Shown: positions 1 through 8,522, counted from the first letter of the stretch. The stretch is DNA of 32,327 nucleotides from Sulfurimonas sp. (GCA_002899765.1 PPDH01000044.1:24243-56569); one strand, 5' to 3'. Numbers and translations are program-made. The notes: generated from the letters alone by a model not told the origin.

Positions 1-72
1 ACTGAAAAATACATGTCAATAGATATGACAAATGCTGAGAGAATACCGCTACTACCGAATGTAACACTATAA
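1..72 (+). CDS. 3' end of an unidentified protein (partial)
   Basis: Reading frame 1 is open from the window edge to a TAA at 70-72 and gives 23 residues ending in NAERIPLLPNVTL. The beginning lies outside the window, and the tail is too short to name a family. It converges with the minus-strand gene that ends at 89, leaving only 16 bp between the two stop codons. The frame could be open by chance, so confidence is low. Confidence 0.35.
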   Translation, partial: TEKYMSIDMTNAERIPLLPNVTL

Positions 73-88
73 AATTAGGTGCGAAAGC

Positions 89-655
89 TCAGTTATTTTT
101 ATAATAATCAGAAAATAAAAACTTCATAAAAACAGGATGTACTACAGTTAATAAAATAGATATACAGAAAATAATACTGATATTTATAGCCCATTTATTA
201 TTGACGTTTTGATGTTTAAGTTGAATGGGCTTACCCATAAATTTTACATTTTTGTTGTTTTTATATTCATCATAAATAGTTTTAATTGAAAATACTACCA
301 ATACAAGTAGTAGCAGGAAATAAAAGTATATAGCCCACAAAATTAAACCAACAAAAGGAAATAACATTTGTTGCGCTAGAGGAAACAAGGAAGGCTTAAC
401 ATGTGTAAATTCAACAATATAATTGTTTACATATACATTAGACATATAAGCAATTATTAGCGTTGTTATTGAAAAAAGTGTTATAGCTACTTTACTTTTA
501 AAATAATTTGTATATTTTATAAGTTCTTTTAATAGCAAATATATACTTATAACTGTAGATATTGACACTAAAAATATAACGATTAACGGATTTATATCAA
601 ATAAAAAGATTAATAGTTCAGCGATACCAATTAACAAAAAAGGTAAAAAAATCAT
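89..655 (-). CDS. AT-rich multi-pass membrane protein of unknown function
   Basis: I do not recognise this 188-residue protein. It is very hydrophobic, with about four to five membrane segments: roughly residues 3-20, 22-43, 57-73, 98-124 and 158-175. A short polar, basic loop sits at about 128-155 (EYKNNKNVKF and after). The ATG is preceded by an AAAAGGA ribosome site at normal spacing. The gene looks clearly more AT-rich than the lsrK-galU block, which suggests recent acquisition. The inverted repeat at 722-748 lies just upstream and may control it. The coding call is fairly safe because of the length, the ribosome site and the coherent hydrophobic pattern. The function is unknown. Confidence 0.6.
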   Translation of the reverse strand: MIFLPFLLIGIAELLIFLFDINPLIVIFLVSISTVISIYLLLKELIKYTNYFKSKVAITLFSITTLIIAYMSNVYVNNYIVEFTHVKPSLFPLAQQMLFPFVGLILWAIYFYFLLLLVLVVFSIKTIYDEYKNNKNVKFMGKPIQLKHQNVNNKWAINISIIFCISILLTVVHPVFMKFLFSDYYKNN

Positions 656-721
656 TATTGTCCTTTTAAAATCTATTTATCCAACGAACATTATATATAA
701 AACAGCTTGATATTTGCTAAA

Positions 722-748
722 TAAATGAACACGAAAAGTGTTCATTTA
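722..748. promoter_or_regulatory. 11-bp inverted repeat, possible operator
   Basis: The arms TAAATGAACAC (722-732) and GTGTTCATTTA (738-748) are exact reverse complements around a 5-base GAAAA centre. No T-tract follows on either strand, so it does not look like an intrinsic terminator. It lies 67 bp upstream of the start of the minus-strand membrane protein. A repressor operator for that gene is the simplest reading, but no regulator for it is visible in the window. Confidence 0.45.
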
Positions 749-1057
749 AATGATAAAAATATGACAAAATACAATAATATGGTTATTTTCTGGCTAATTT
801 GATTAAAATCTTTAAAATATCAGTGTGCATTTAAAAATATTTTTTGCATTATTTGAACTATGACCCTGAGAATGAATCTTCATTTTTTTAATAAGTTTTA
901 TATGTGTTAAATGGGTATTTCTTTTGGGGCATATTTTCATTAAAATATTTGGAACTAAGAAAATTTATTTACTCCTAATTATTTCATAAGATTTGTATCA
1001 CAGAGCCTGAGAAATTTTTACTAAATATTAGTTACAATAATGAAATTAGGAGTTTTT
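749..1057. other. AT-rich intergenic region without a gene
   Basis: No supportable ORF or RNA gene was found here. The stretch is AT-rich and presumably holds the promoter for the antitoxin-like gene at 1058. The only clear signal is the ribosome site AGGAG at 1048-1052, which decides that gene's start. Confidence 0.4.
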
Positions 1058-1279
1058 ATGCATACGATACAGTTAAATATTGACGATTCCATTTTTGATA
1101 AATTTATGGGTCTGATTGAAATACTGCCAAAAGACAAAGTAGAAGTTACAACCCTAAAAGAGTATCCATCCATCTCTTTTGAAGAAGCGAAACAAAAAGT
1201 TCAAAAGGCTGTAAATGGTATTTCAGCAAACAAGGGCATTCCTTTAAACAAAGCTATAGACAAAGTACTCCAGTCTTAA
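1058..1279 (+). CDS. Antitoxin-like protein of a type II toxin-antitoxin pair
   Basis: This 73-residue protein (MHTIQLNIDDSIFDKFMGLI...) has the N-terminal strand and helix pattern of small antitoxins paired with RelE/ParE toxins, followed by a charged C-terminal helix (about 43-73) suited to wrapping a toxin. The start at 1058 is chosen over the in-frame ATG at 1040 because AGGAG lies at 1048-1052, five bases upstream. The stop codon abuts the ATG of the toxin remnant at 1280 (TAAATG), the usual coupled arrangement. The toxin is broken, so this antitoxin is probably an orphan. The family call is an inference from size, pattern and partner. Confidence 0.6.
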   Translation: MHTIQLNIDDSIFDKFMGLIEILPKDKVEVTTLKEYPSISFEEAKQKVQKAVNGISANKGIPLNKAIDKVLQS

Positions 1280-1515
1280 ATGAACTACAATATAATTGTT
1301 GAGAGTGAAGCTTTAGAAGATTTATCTTTGAACTTCAAAAAAAGATTGGCTCCTTAAGCCAAATGCCTCATCGCTGTAGAAAAAGTTACTATATCGACGA
1401 TGAAGATACGAGAGATTTGATATATAAAAAATATACCATTGTTTTCAAAATAATTGAACAAAATGCGCATATATTAACACTTTTTAAAACAACCTACCAT
1501 TTACCACAAAGATAA
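1280..1515 (+). pseudogene. RelE/ParE-family toxin remnant, frameshifted and internally deleted
   Basis: The ATG at 1280 opens MNYNIIVESEALEDLSLNFKK, a typical RelE/ParE beginning, but this frame stops at 1355-1357. The typical C-terminal half (SLSQMPHRCRKSYYIDDEDT, then a beta-strand region with YTIVFKI) continues in the +1-shifted frame and ends at TAA 1513-1515. The frames meet near the A-run at about 1337-1343. The helical middle, roughly 20-25 residues in family members, is missing, so the lesion is a deletion plus a frameshift and not a simple slip. The product should be inactive. It follows its antitoxin with no gap. Confidence 0.75.
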
Positions 1516-1607
1516 CTAATATTATCAAATTGGTATAAGATGAAAAAACATACAAGTGGATTTGGACTGCCTGTTTTGGGTGAGATATAAATTAATAGGA
1601 AAAAAAC

Positions 1608-3176
1608 ATGAACTACTTAATGGCGATAGACGCAGGTACCGGAAGTGTTAGAGCAGTTATCTTTGACATGTCGGGCAATCAGATAAGCGTTGCCCAAAAA
1701 GAGTGGACGCACTTAGAAGAAGAGGGCGTGCCAAACTCCATGAGCTTTGATTTTGAGGCAAATTGGACTCTTACATGTAGATGTATAAAAGAGTCGCTTG
1801 AGTCTGCGAACTTAAGCGGAGACGATATAGCCGCTCTTAGTGCAACGAGTATGCGTGAGGGTATAGTACTTTACGACAATATGGGCAGAGAACTTTGGGC
1901 GGTCGCAAATGTCGATGCAAGAGCGGGCGATGAGGTGCGGTTTTTAAAAGAGAATTTTAAGGGCATCGAAGAGGAGTTTTACGCAGAGTCGGGGCAGACT
2001 TTTGCTCTGGGGGCGATTCCTCGCATCATGTGGCTAAAGAACAACAGACCTGACATGTACGAAAAAGTTGCAAAAATCTATATGATAGGCGACTGGATAC
2101 TTGCAAAGTTAAGCGGTGTGATAGCGAGTGACCCGAGCAACGGCGGAACTACGGGGATATTCTCTTTGAAAAATCGCAACTGGGCAAGTGACATGTCAAG
2201 AAAAGTCGGCTTAAAAGATGATATGTTTCCAACTGTTTTGGAAGTCGGAACTCTTATGGGAAGCGTTACAAAGAAGGCTTCAAAAGAGAGCGGATTGTCA
2301 ACAGAGACTAAAGTAGTCATGGGCGGCGGAGATGTTCAGCTCGGTTCTGCAGGTTTAGGCGTTGTCGATGTCGGACAAGCCGCCATTTTGGGCGGCTCTT
2401 TTTGGCAGCAGGTGGTAAACATAGACAAAAACACGCCTCCGCCGAAAGATATGGGCATAAGGGTAAATACACATGTAGTGCCTTCTCTGTCACAAGCCGA
2501 AGGCATTACCTTTTTCAGCGGTCTTGTTATGAGATGGTTCAGAGACGCTTTTTGCGATATTGAGAAGCTTGAAGCTGCGGAGCGCGGTGTGGATGTTTAT
2601 AAAGTTTTAGAAGAAAAAGCCTCAAAAGTATCTGTGGGTTCATACGGGATTCTGCCTATATTTTCAGACTCTATGAAATACGGCAAGTGGTATCACGCAG
2701 CTCCGAGTTTTTTAAATCTAAACATAAATTCCGCTACATGTAACAGAGCTTCGATGTTTAGAAGTCTGCAGGAAAATGCGGCGATAGTCTCAGCGATAAA
2801 TCTTGATAAAATAGAAAAGTTTACAGGCGTAAAAATAGAGACAATAGTCTTTGCAGGCGGTGCGAGCAAAGGCGAGTTGTGGTCTCAGATAGTTGCAGAC
2901 GTAACGGGGTGCAGAGTGAAGATTCCCCGTGTAACGGAAGCTACCGCTCTAGGAGCCGCAATGGCGGCGGGAGTGGGAATAGGGGTTTACAAAAGCATAA
3001 CAAAAGCCGCACATGAACTTGTTGTCTGGGATAGGGTGTATGAGCCGAATTTTGAGAATAAAAAAGTTTACGATGAGATAAAAATTAAGTTTGAAAAAGC
3101 ATACGAAGTGCAATTAAAGTTAGTAGATGATAATATTACGACTTCAATGTGGATGGCACCCGGTTTAACTCTCTAA
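1608..3176 (+). CDS. lsrK: Autoinducer-2 kinase LsrK-like (FGGY carbohydrate kinase)
   Basis: FGGY-family kinase of 522 residues, about the length of E. coli LsrK, which phosphorylates autoinducer-2 (DPD) in the cytoplasm. The N-terminal ATPase loop reads MAIDAGTGSVRAVIFD. Stretches matching LsrK from memory are SMREGIVLY and NVDARAGDEV near 80-110, DPSNGGTTG near 180, GGGDVQLG near 240, FWQQVVN near 265, RWFRDAFC near 310, and FAGGASKGELWSQI near 420. The C-terminus TTSMWMAPG also follows LsrK. The ATG has AGGA at 1597-1600. No lsr transporter, lsrF/G, lsrR or luxS is in view. It sits directly upstream of metK, whose product feeds the methyl cycle that yields AI-2. The family is secure; the exact substrate is inferred from similarity. 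Confidence 0.85.
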   Translation: MNYLMAIDAGTGSVRAVIFDMSGNQISVAQKEWTHLEEEGVPNSMSFDFEANWTLTCRCIKESLESANLSGDDIAALSATSMREGIVLYDNMGRELWAVANVDARAGDEVRFLKENFKGIEEEFYAESGQTFALGAIPRIMWLKNNRPDMYEKVAKIYMIGDWILAKLSGVIASDPSNGGTTGIFSLKNRNWASDMSRKVGLKDDMFPTVLEVGTLMGSVTKKASKESGLSTETKVVMGGGDVQLGSAGLGVVDVGQAAILGGSFWQQVVNIDKNTPPPKDMGIRVNTHVVPSLSQAEGITFFSGLVMRWFRDAFCDIEKLEAAERGVDVYKVLEEKASKVSVGSYGILPIFSDSMKYGKWYHAAPSFLNLNINSATCNRASMFRSLQENAAIVSAINLDKIEKFTGVKIETIVFAGGASKGELWSQIVADVTGCRVKIPRVTEATALGAAMAAGVGIGVYKSITKAAHELVVWDRVYEPNFENKKVYDEIKIKFEKAYEVQLKLVDDNITTSMWMAPGLTL

Positions 3177-3219
3177 TTTTAAAGAGTAAAAACCGAAACT
3201 AAGGGGTGTTTTTCAAACT

Positions 3220-3247
3220 AGTACGCGAGGCAAAAGTCTTGCGGGCT
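3220..3247 (+). promoter_or_regulatory. Stable hairpin in the metK leader
   Basis: CGCGAGGC (3224-3231) pairs with GTCTTGCG (3236-3243) over an AAAA loop, giving eight pairs including two G-U. Beyond an A-G mismatch, AGT (3220-3222) pairs with GCT (3245-3247). No T-tract follows, so it is not an intrinsic terminator. It ends 11 bases before the metK ribosome site AAGGA (3259-3263). I could not match it to a SAM riboswitch class I know. A leader control element for metK is inferred. Confidence 0.5.
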
Positions 3248-3268
3248 GATAATAACTCAAGGAAATAT

Positions 3269-4468
3269 ATGTATCTTTTTACAAGTGAAGTAGTTAGTCC
3301 GGGGCATCCCGATAAATGTGCGGATATTATCGCAGACAGTATAGTAGATAAGTTAATTATCGGAGACCCGAAATCAAGAGTTGCGTCAGAGGTTTTTGTC
3401 GCGGGAAAACATATTGTCATCGGCGGAGAGGTAACATCTAAGACAAGAGTTACGACCGAGGATTATAAGAAAATCGTTCATGATGCTCTTGTAAACATAG
3501 GCTATGACGGCAATCCATACTTTACAAAAGAGGAGTGTCTTCATCCTGAAGATGTAGAACTTCAAGTGCTTTTAAATGCGCAGTCTCCCGATATAAATCA
3601 AGGTGTTGACCAAGAAGACGGCGAGATAGGTGCGGGTGATCAGGGGATAATGTTCGGTTATGCCGACATCGAGACGCAAAATTTTATGCCTAGTGCTATT
3701 ACTTATGCAAGAGTTTTGATGGAAAAAGTATATAACTATGCAAAAGAAAATCCTTCAAAACTTGGTGTCGATATTAAAACACAGGTTACTATGGATTATG
3801 GTAAGAAAGAGAATTTTGAGAAGTGTCAACCTCAAAAAATCCACACGATTGTCGTCTCCGCTCCATGTGTTAATACTATGGATATAAACAGTGTGAGAAA
3901 ACTCATAGGCGAGTTAATAGACGATGCAGGGCTTCCGAGCGAGCTTTATGACAAAAACGACTGTATTATTCACATCAATCCTACGGGAAAATATGTCTCT
4001 CACTCATCACTGCATGACTCAGGACTTACGGGCAGAAAGCTTATAGTTGACAGTTTCGGCGGATATGCACCTATCGGCGGCGGCGCGCAGAGTTCAAAAG
4101 ACTATACTAAAGTTGACAGAAGCGGGCTTTATGCGGCACGTTATATTGCAAAACATATAGTAGCATCAGGTTTGGCAAAAAAAGCGCTTGTTCAGATATC
4201 TTACGCAATCGGAGTTGCTAAGCCTACTTCGGTTACGGTCGACACATACGGAACCGTAATTAACGGTTTGGATGATGATAAATTATCAACTTTTGTACAG
4301 AACAATTTCCCTTTAACTCCAAACTGGATAACACGAAAATTTGCTCTTGATATGCCATCAAAAGAGACATTTTTATATGCGGATGTTGCAGCTCGCGGGC
4401 AGGTAGGACAGAGTGACTATCCATGGGAACAGCTTGATGAGCTTGAAAAATTTGAGGCACTAAAGTAG
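3269..4468 (+). CDS. metK: S-adenosylmethionine synthetase
   Basis: Makes S-adenosylmethionine from methionine and ATP in the cytoplasm. The start is placed at ATG 3269, preceded by AAGGA at 3259-3263. This gives 399 residues beginning MYLFTSEVVSPGHPDKCAD, as in campylobacterial MetK. A longer reading from a GTG at 3206 only adds translated leader, including the hairpin at 3220-3247. The signature segments are GHPDKCADIIADSIVD at the N-terminus (ATP/methionine site), GAGDQGIMFGYA in the middle, and a GGGA...KVDRSGLYAARYIAKHI stretch towards the C-terminus. SAM made here is used by the radical-SAM enzyme MqnE encoded 3 bp downstream, and the LsrK-like gene lies upstream. Confidence 0.96.
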   Translation: MYLFTSEVVSPGHPDKCADIIADSIVDKLIIGDPKSRVASEVFVAGKHIVIGGEVTSKTRVTTEDYKKIVHDALVNIGYDGNPYFTKEECLHPEDVELQVLLNAQSPDINQGVDQEDGEIGAGDQGIMFGYADIETQNFMPSAITYARVLMEKVYNYAKENPSKLGVDIKTQVTMDYGKKENFEKCQPQKIHTIVVSAPCVNTMDINSVRKLIGELIDDAGLPSELYDKNDCIIHINPTGKYVSHSSLHDSGLTGRKLIVDSFGGYAPIGGGAQSSKDYTKVDRSGLYAARYIAKHIVASGLAKKALVQISYAIGVAKPTSVTVDTYGTVINGLDDDKLSTFVQNNFPLTPNWITRKFALDMPSKETFLYADVAARGQVGQSDYPWEQLDELEKFEALK

Positions 4469-4471
4469 TTT

Positions 4472-5533
4472 ATGAATTTAAAAGAGAAAATTTTAGCTGA
4501 AGAAAGAGTAAGTTTTGATGAAGCTTTAACGCTTTATGAGATGGATTTTTTTGAACTTGGAGAGATTGCAGATACTTTAAGACAAAAAAGACATGGCAAA
4601 AAAACATACTTCAATATAAACCGTCATATAAATCCTACGAATGTTTGTGCGGATGTCTGTAAGTTTTGTGCTTACTCGGCAACAAGAAAAAATCCAAATC
4701 AATATACAATGACGCATGATGAGATAATGGATATAGTAAAAGATATCGACTCAAGAGGTGCAAAAGAGGTTCATATAGTTTCAGCTCATAATCCAAATAC
4801 TGGTTTAGAGTGGTACTTGGAGATTTTTAAAAAAATCAAAACAGCTTATCCTCATCTACATGTAAAGGCTTTGACTGCTGCTGAGGTTGATTTTCTCTCT
4901 CGTCATTATGGGAAAACTTATGATGAGATTCTTGATTTGATGGTTGCGTACGGGGTAGATTCTATGCCCGGAGGCGGTGCTGAGATATTTGACGAGAAAA
5001 TTAGAGACTATATCTGCAAAGGTAAAGTCACGTCAGACCAATGGCTTGAGATTCATAGAAAATGGCATGAGAGAGGTAAAAAGAGCAATGTCACCATGCT
5101 TTTTGGACATGTCGAAAGCCGTGCAAACAGAGTAGACCATATGATGAGAATAAGAGAGCTTCAAGACAAAACAGGCGGTTTTAACTGCTTTATACCGCTT
5201 GTTTATCATACACAAAATAACTACTTAAATATAAAAGAACCTATAACCGCAAATGAGATTTTGCGTACTATGGCAATCAGCCGCATAGTTTTGGATAATG
5301 TGCCGCATCTAAAAGCTTACTGGGTAACTTCCACCGTCAATCTTGCTCTTGTCGCGCAGGAGTTCGGTGCAAACGACTTAGACGGAACGATAGAAAAAGA
5401 GTCCATAAACTCTGCCGCGGGAGCTAAAAGTGCAAACGGAGTAAAGCTTGAAGATTTTACCGCACTTATAAAAAACAGCGGATTTATCCCCGTTGAGAGA
5501 GACAGCGTTTACAACGAAATAAAAGTCTGGTAA
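4472..5533 (+). CDS. mqnE: Aminofutalosine synthase MqnE (radical SAM)
   Basis: Radical-SAM enzyme of the futalosine menaquinone pathway. It joins 3-(1-carboxyvinyl)oxybenzoate to SAM-derived adenosine to give aminofutalosine. The protein has 353 residues. The [4Fe-4S] motif CADVCKFC (CxxxCxxC) is at about residues 58-65 and is followed by AYSATRKNP. Other family stretches are EVHIVSAHNP, DSMPGGGAEIFDEKIR and TMLFGHVES. The futalosine route is the usual menaquinone route in Campylobacterota. The gene begins 3 bp after the metK stop, and its stop overlaps the next ATG (TAATG), so metK-mqnE-glycosyltransferase is probably one operon. A paralogous MqnC role is less likely given the match across the whole length. 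Confidence 0.93.
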   Translation: MNLKEKILAEERVSFDEALTLYEMDFFELGEIADTLRQKRHGKKTYFNINRHINPTNVCADVCKFCAYSATRKNPNQYTMTHDEIMDIVKDIDSRGAKEVHIVSAHNPNTGLEWYLEIFKKIKTAYPHLHVKALTAAEVDFLSRHYGKTYDEILDLMVAYGVDSMPGGGAEIFDEKIRDYICKGKVTSDQWLEIHRKWHERGKKSNVTMLFGHVESRANRVDHMMRIRELQDKTGGFNCFIPLVYHTQNNYLNIKEPITANEILRTMAISRIVLDNVPHLKAYWVTSTVNLALVAQEFGANDLDGTIEKESINSAAGAKSANGVKLEDFTALIKNSGFIPVERDSVYNEIKVW

Positions 5534-6360
5534 TGGAAATATCGGTTGTAATCCCTGCATATAACCGATATAAAGTTTTACAAAGAGCTTTAAGCTCTGT
5601 TTACTCTCAAACACTTAAACCAAAAGAGGTCATCGTTATAGATGACGGCTCTACGGATAAAACCTCACAAATCAAAAACCTTTTTCCGCAAATCAAATAC
5701 TTTTATCAAAAAAACTCAGGCGTTTCAAGTGCGAGAAATTTAGGTATAAAAGAGTCTACATGTGAGTGGATTGCATTTTTAGACTCCGATGATGAATGGC
5801 ATGAAGATAAACTAGCTCATCATGCAGAGTTTCATAAAAATTTTCCGGATATACGCATGAGCTATACGGATGAGAAGTGGATAAGAGACGGCGATGAGGT
5901 GAAGATGCCTAAAAAATTTTGTAAATATGGCGGTTATATCTTCATGGAGTGCCTCTCGCACTGTATTATCGCTCCATCCGCAGCACTTATGCATAAAGAG
6001 ATTTTTGCGGATGTGGGAGAGTTTGATGAGAGTTTGGAAGTGTGTGAAGATTATGACATGTGGCTTAGGGTTACATGTAGATATGAGATAGGATTGATTG
6101 ATAAAAAATTGATAACAAAGTATGGCGGCTGCGATGATAAGCTGAGTGTCAAACACTGGGGGATGGACAGGTTCAGGGTAAGAGCTTTGGAGAGAGTGCT
6201 TGATTTGGAGTTGTCAAAAGATAAAAAAGAGGCTGTGTTAAAAACTTTAGTGCAGAAGTACTCTTTACTTTTAAAGGGCGCAATAAAATATGATAGAATA
6301 ATAGACTCTAATGAATACAAAATAAAAATACAAAGATATAAAATTGAACAATTTAACTAA
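5533..6360 (+). CDS. Family 2 glycosyltransferase (GT-A fold)
   Basis: Cytoplasmic glycosyltransferase of 275 residues. The N-terminus ISVVIPAYNRYKVLQRALSS, then VIDDGSTDKT (about 35-44) and the metal-binding FLDSDDEW (about 81-88), are standard GT2 nucleotide-sugar motifs. GEFDESLEVCEDYDMWLR (about 161-178) contains the acidic base region. The ATG overlaps the mqnE stop by one base, and the gene's end overlaps the pglB start by 17 bases. The pglB and galU neighbours suggest it builds the lipid-linked glycan for N-glycosylation, in the manner of the Campylobacter pgl transferases. The donor and acceptor sugars cannot be read from the sequence. Confidence 0.9.
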   Translation: MEISVVIPAYNRYKVLQRALSSVYSQTLKPKEVIVIDDGSTDKTSQIKNLFPQIKYFYQKNSGVSSARNLGIKESTCEWIAFLDSDDEWHEDKLAHHAEFHKNFPDIRMSYTDEKWIRDGDEVKMPKKFCKYGGYIFMECLSHCIIAPSAALMHKEIFADVGEFDESLEVCEDYDMWLRVTCRYEIGLIDKKLITKYGGCDDKLSVKHWGMDRFRVRALERVLDLELSKDKKEAVLKTLVQKYSLLLKGAIKYDRIIDSNEYKIKIQRYKIEQFN

Positions 6361-8461
6361 AGATACAAAGTTAACCCTCCTTTATATAGCAGTCGCATTT
6401 CTTTTTTCAGTTGCAATCAGAATGATATGGTTTTACAATTTTGCAGAGTACGAGCCTTTTAAGTTTAACGGCCAGTTTATGATAAACACCAATGACGGCT
6501 ACTACTGGGCGGAGGGTGCAAGAGATATACTAAGCGGTGTTACTCAGAAAAACGACCTCTCGCCGATAACTACCGCAGCTTCGCAGTTAACGGCTTTATT
6601 TGCTTATATCTTGCCTTTTTCGTTTGAGAGCGTCATTCTTTTTATGCCGGTTTTTTTAAGCTCGCTCGTGGTCGTTCCTATCATACTAATCGCAAAAAGT
6701 CTTGAGAATCTCGAACTTGGACTTGTAGCCGCACTTCTGGCAAGCATAGCATGGAGTTACTACAACAGGACGATGATTGGCTACTTTGATACCGACATGT
6801 TAAACATTGTACTTCCCATGTTCTTGCTTTGGTCGATTATCTGGGCGGTTAAAACAAACGAGGATAAGTATCTCATTATCACGGCAATTGATATTTTAAT
6901 ATACAGATGGTGGTATCCTCAAAGTTACTCGCTTGAGTTGTCATTCTTTGGGCTTATCCTCCTTTATACGCTTATTTGGGATAGAAAAAATATTTACAAC
7001 TATAAGCTCTTAACTATCATGATGTTAGCCATGATTGGTCTTGAGGGCTACATTAGAGCTATCTTGGTTTTGGGTGTTTTTTATATCTGCAGGCAAAAGC
7101 AATTTGATAAATATGTCTACTATATTTTGAGTGCGTCGATAGTACTGTTTTTTGCTTCAGGCGGATTTAATCCTATCTGGGGTCAGTTAAAAGGGTATGT
7201 CTTTAAAGATGCCCTGAGTATCGGGGAAGGTGGATTAAAGCTCCACTTTTACTCGGTTGTACAGACGGTTAGAGAGGCTGGGCATATACCGTTTGAGATG
7301 TTTGCGAACCGAATAAGCGGACATGTGGTTACGTTTGTTGTCTCGATCATAGGATTTATCTATCTAGCGTACAAACACAAAATCATGCTCTTTGGAATTC
7401 CTCTTATCGGTCTTGGATTTTTGGCGTATGTCGGAGGACTTCGCTTTACCATTTATGCGGTTCCCGTATTGGCTTTTGGAGCTGCTTTTTTGATTACAGA
7501 AGCGGCGCGATTTATGCCGAGTAAAAGATTGAAGTTTTTAGCTGTTACCGCGCTAAGTATGGCAGTTTTATATCCAAATATAGTTCATGTACAAGAGTAC
7601 AGAGTTCCTACGGTATTTAATGCGCAAGAGGTTGAGATTTTAGAGACTCTAAAAAACAGAGCCGATAGAGAAGATTATGTAGTTGCATGGTGGGATTACG
7701 GTTATCCGCTAAGATACTACAGCGATGTTAAAACACTAATAGACGGCGGAAAACACAGCGGAGCGGTAAACTTCCCCGTGAGTTTCATACTTACGAATCC
7801 CCAAAACGTATCTGCGAAGATGGCAAGGCTTGATGTTGAATACACAGAGAAGAGTTTTATTAAAGAAGAGCTAAGCAGAGATAAAAATCTAACTATATTT
7901 TCAAACATAGAGCAGATGACAAAGGATTACGGATTTAGCGATACGAATGACTTTTTGCTCTCGCTGCAGACTGATATAAAACTCCCTCAAAAAACAAGAG
8001 ATATCTATCTCTACCTGCCATATAGAATGTTGGATATCTATCCGACGGTTGAGATGTTCTCAAACATAAATCTTATGGACGGCGAGATGAAGAAACGCTC
8101 GCTTTTTTATCTCTCAAAAATGTTTAAGCAGGAGCAAAATATTGTAAATCTGGGGCAGGGAATTTTGTTTGACTTACAAAACAAAAAAATAACTATAAAC
8201 AATCAAACAGTGCCGATTAAGAGATTTGTTCAAACATCGTATGATAAGAGTATGAAGTTTTCAAAAAATGTACAGATGGCAAACCCAACTGCAAGCGTAA
8301 ATATAATATACATGTCAAGCTATAATACATTTTTAGTCATTGATGAAAAAACATATAACTCGCTATATGTACAATTAATGGTTCTAGAGGAGTATGATAA
8401 GAATCTCTTTGAAGAAGTTGTTATGACTCCTCATGCAAAGGTGTATAAGTTAAAAATTTAA
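6344..8461 (+). CDS. pglB: Oligosaccharyltransferase PglB (STT3 family)
   Basis: Moves a lipid-linked oligosaccharide onto asparagine in D/E-x-N-x-S/T sequons on the periplasmic side of the inner membrane. It has 705 residues, close to C. jejuni PglB. A multi-pass N-terminal half (to about 415) is followed by a periplasmic domain. The first-loop aspartate is in NDGYYW (D51), the second acidic motif is YFDTD (D149, D151), a loop glutamate is in VREAGH (E311), and the STT3 signature WWDYG is at 449-453. Stretches such as YYNRTMIGYFDTDML, GGLRFTIY and RYYSDVKTLIDGGK closely follow the C. jejuni protein, and both end in KLKI. It starts at TTG 6344, because the first downstream ATG would delete the first membrane helix. 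Confidence 0.95.
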   Translation: MNNLTKDTKLTLLYIAVAFLFSVAIRMIWFYNFAEYEPFKFNGQFMINTNDGYYWAEGARDILSGVTQKNDLSPITTAASQLTALFAYILPFSFESVILFMPVFLSSLVVVPIILIAKSLENLELGLVAALLASIAWSYYNRTMIGYFDTDMLNIVLPMFLLWSIIWAVKTNEDKYLIITAIDILIYRWWYPQSYSLELSFFGLILLYTLIWDRKNIYNYKLLTIMMLAMIGLEGYIRAILVLGVFYICRQKQFDKYVYYILSASIVLFFASGGFNPIWGQLKGYVFKDALSIGEGGLKLHFYSVVQTVREAGHIPFEMFANRISGHVVTFVVSIIGFIYLAYKHKIMLFGIPLIGLGFLAYVGGLRFTIYAVPVLAFGAAFLITEAARFMPSKRLKFLAVTALSMAVLYPNIVHVQEYRVPTVFNAQEVEILETLKNRADREDYVVAWWDYGYPLRYYSDVKTLIDGGKHSGAVNFPVSFILTNPQNVSAKMARLDVEYTEKSFIKEELSRDKNLTIFSNIEQMTKDYGFSDTNDFLLSLQTDIKLPQKTRDIYLYLPYRMLDIYPTVEMFSNINLMDGEMKKRSLFYLSKMFKQEQNIVNLGQGILFDLQNKKITINNQTVPIKRFVQTSYDKSMKFSKNVQMANPTASVNIIYMSSYNTFLVIDEKTYNSLYVQLMVLEEYDKNLFEEVVMTPHAKVYKLKI

Positions 8462-8483
8462 CTTTTGTTATGTTTAAATTAGA

Positions 8484-8516
8484 TAGAATCCCAATAAAAA
8501 ATATACTCATCTAGGA
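8484..8516 (+). promoter_or_regulatory. Possible promoter and ribosome site for galU
   Basis: TAGAAT at 8484-8489 resembles a -10 box and lies in the 61-bp gap after pglB. AGGA at 8513-8516 is six bases before the galU ATG. No convincing -35 is seen, but campylobacterial sigma-70 promoters often lack one. The ribosome site is firmer than the promoter. Confidence 0.35.
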
Positions 8517-8522
8517 TAATAA

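Noticed and set aside
1540-1590. 16-codon ORF between the toxin remnant and lsrK
   Set aside because: Too short, no ribosome site and no recognisable sequence. Probably a chance frame.
3206-3268. N-terminal extension of MetK from the GTG at 3206
   Set aside because: The extra 21 residues run through the leader hairpin, resemble no MetK, and a good ribosome site precedes ATG 3269.
3177-3268. Known SAM riboswitch upstream of metK
   Set aside because: The sequence lacks the core features of SAM-I, SAM-II and SMK that I can recall. It is kept only as an unclassified leader hairpin.
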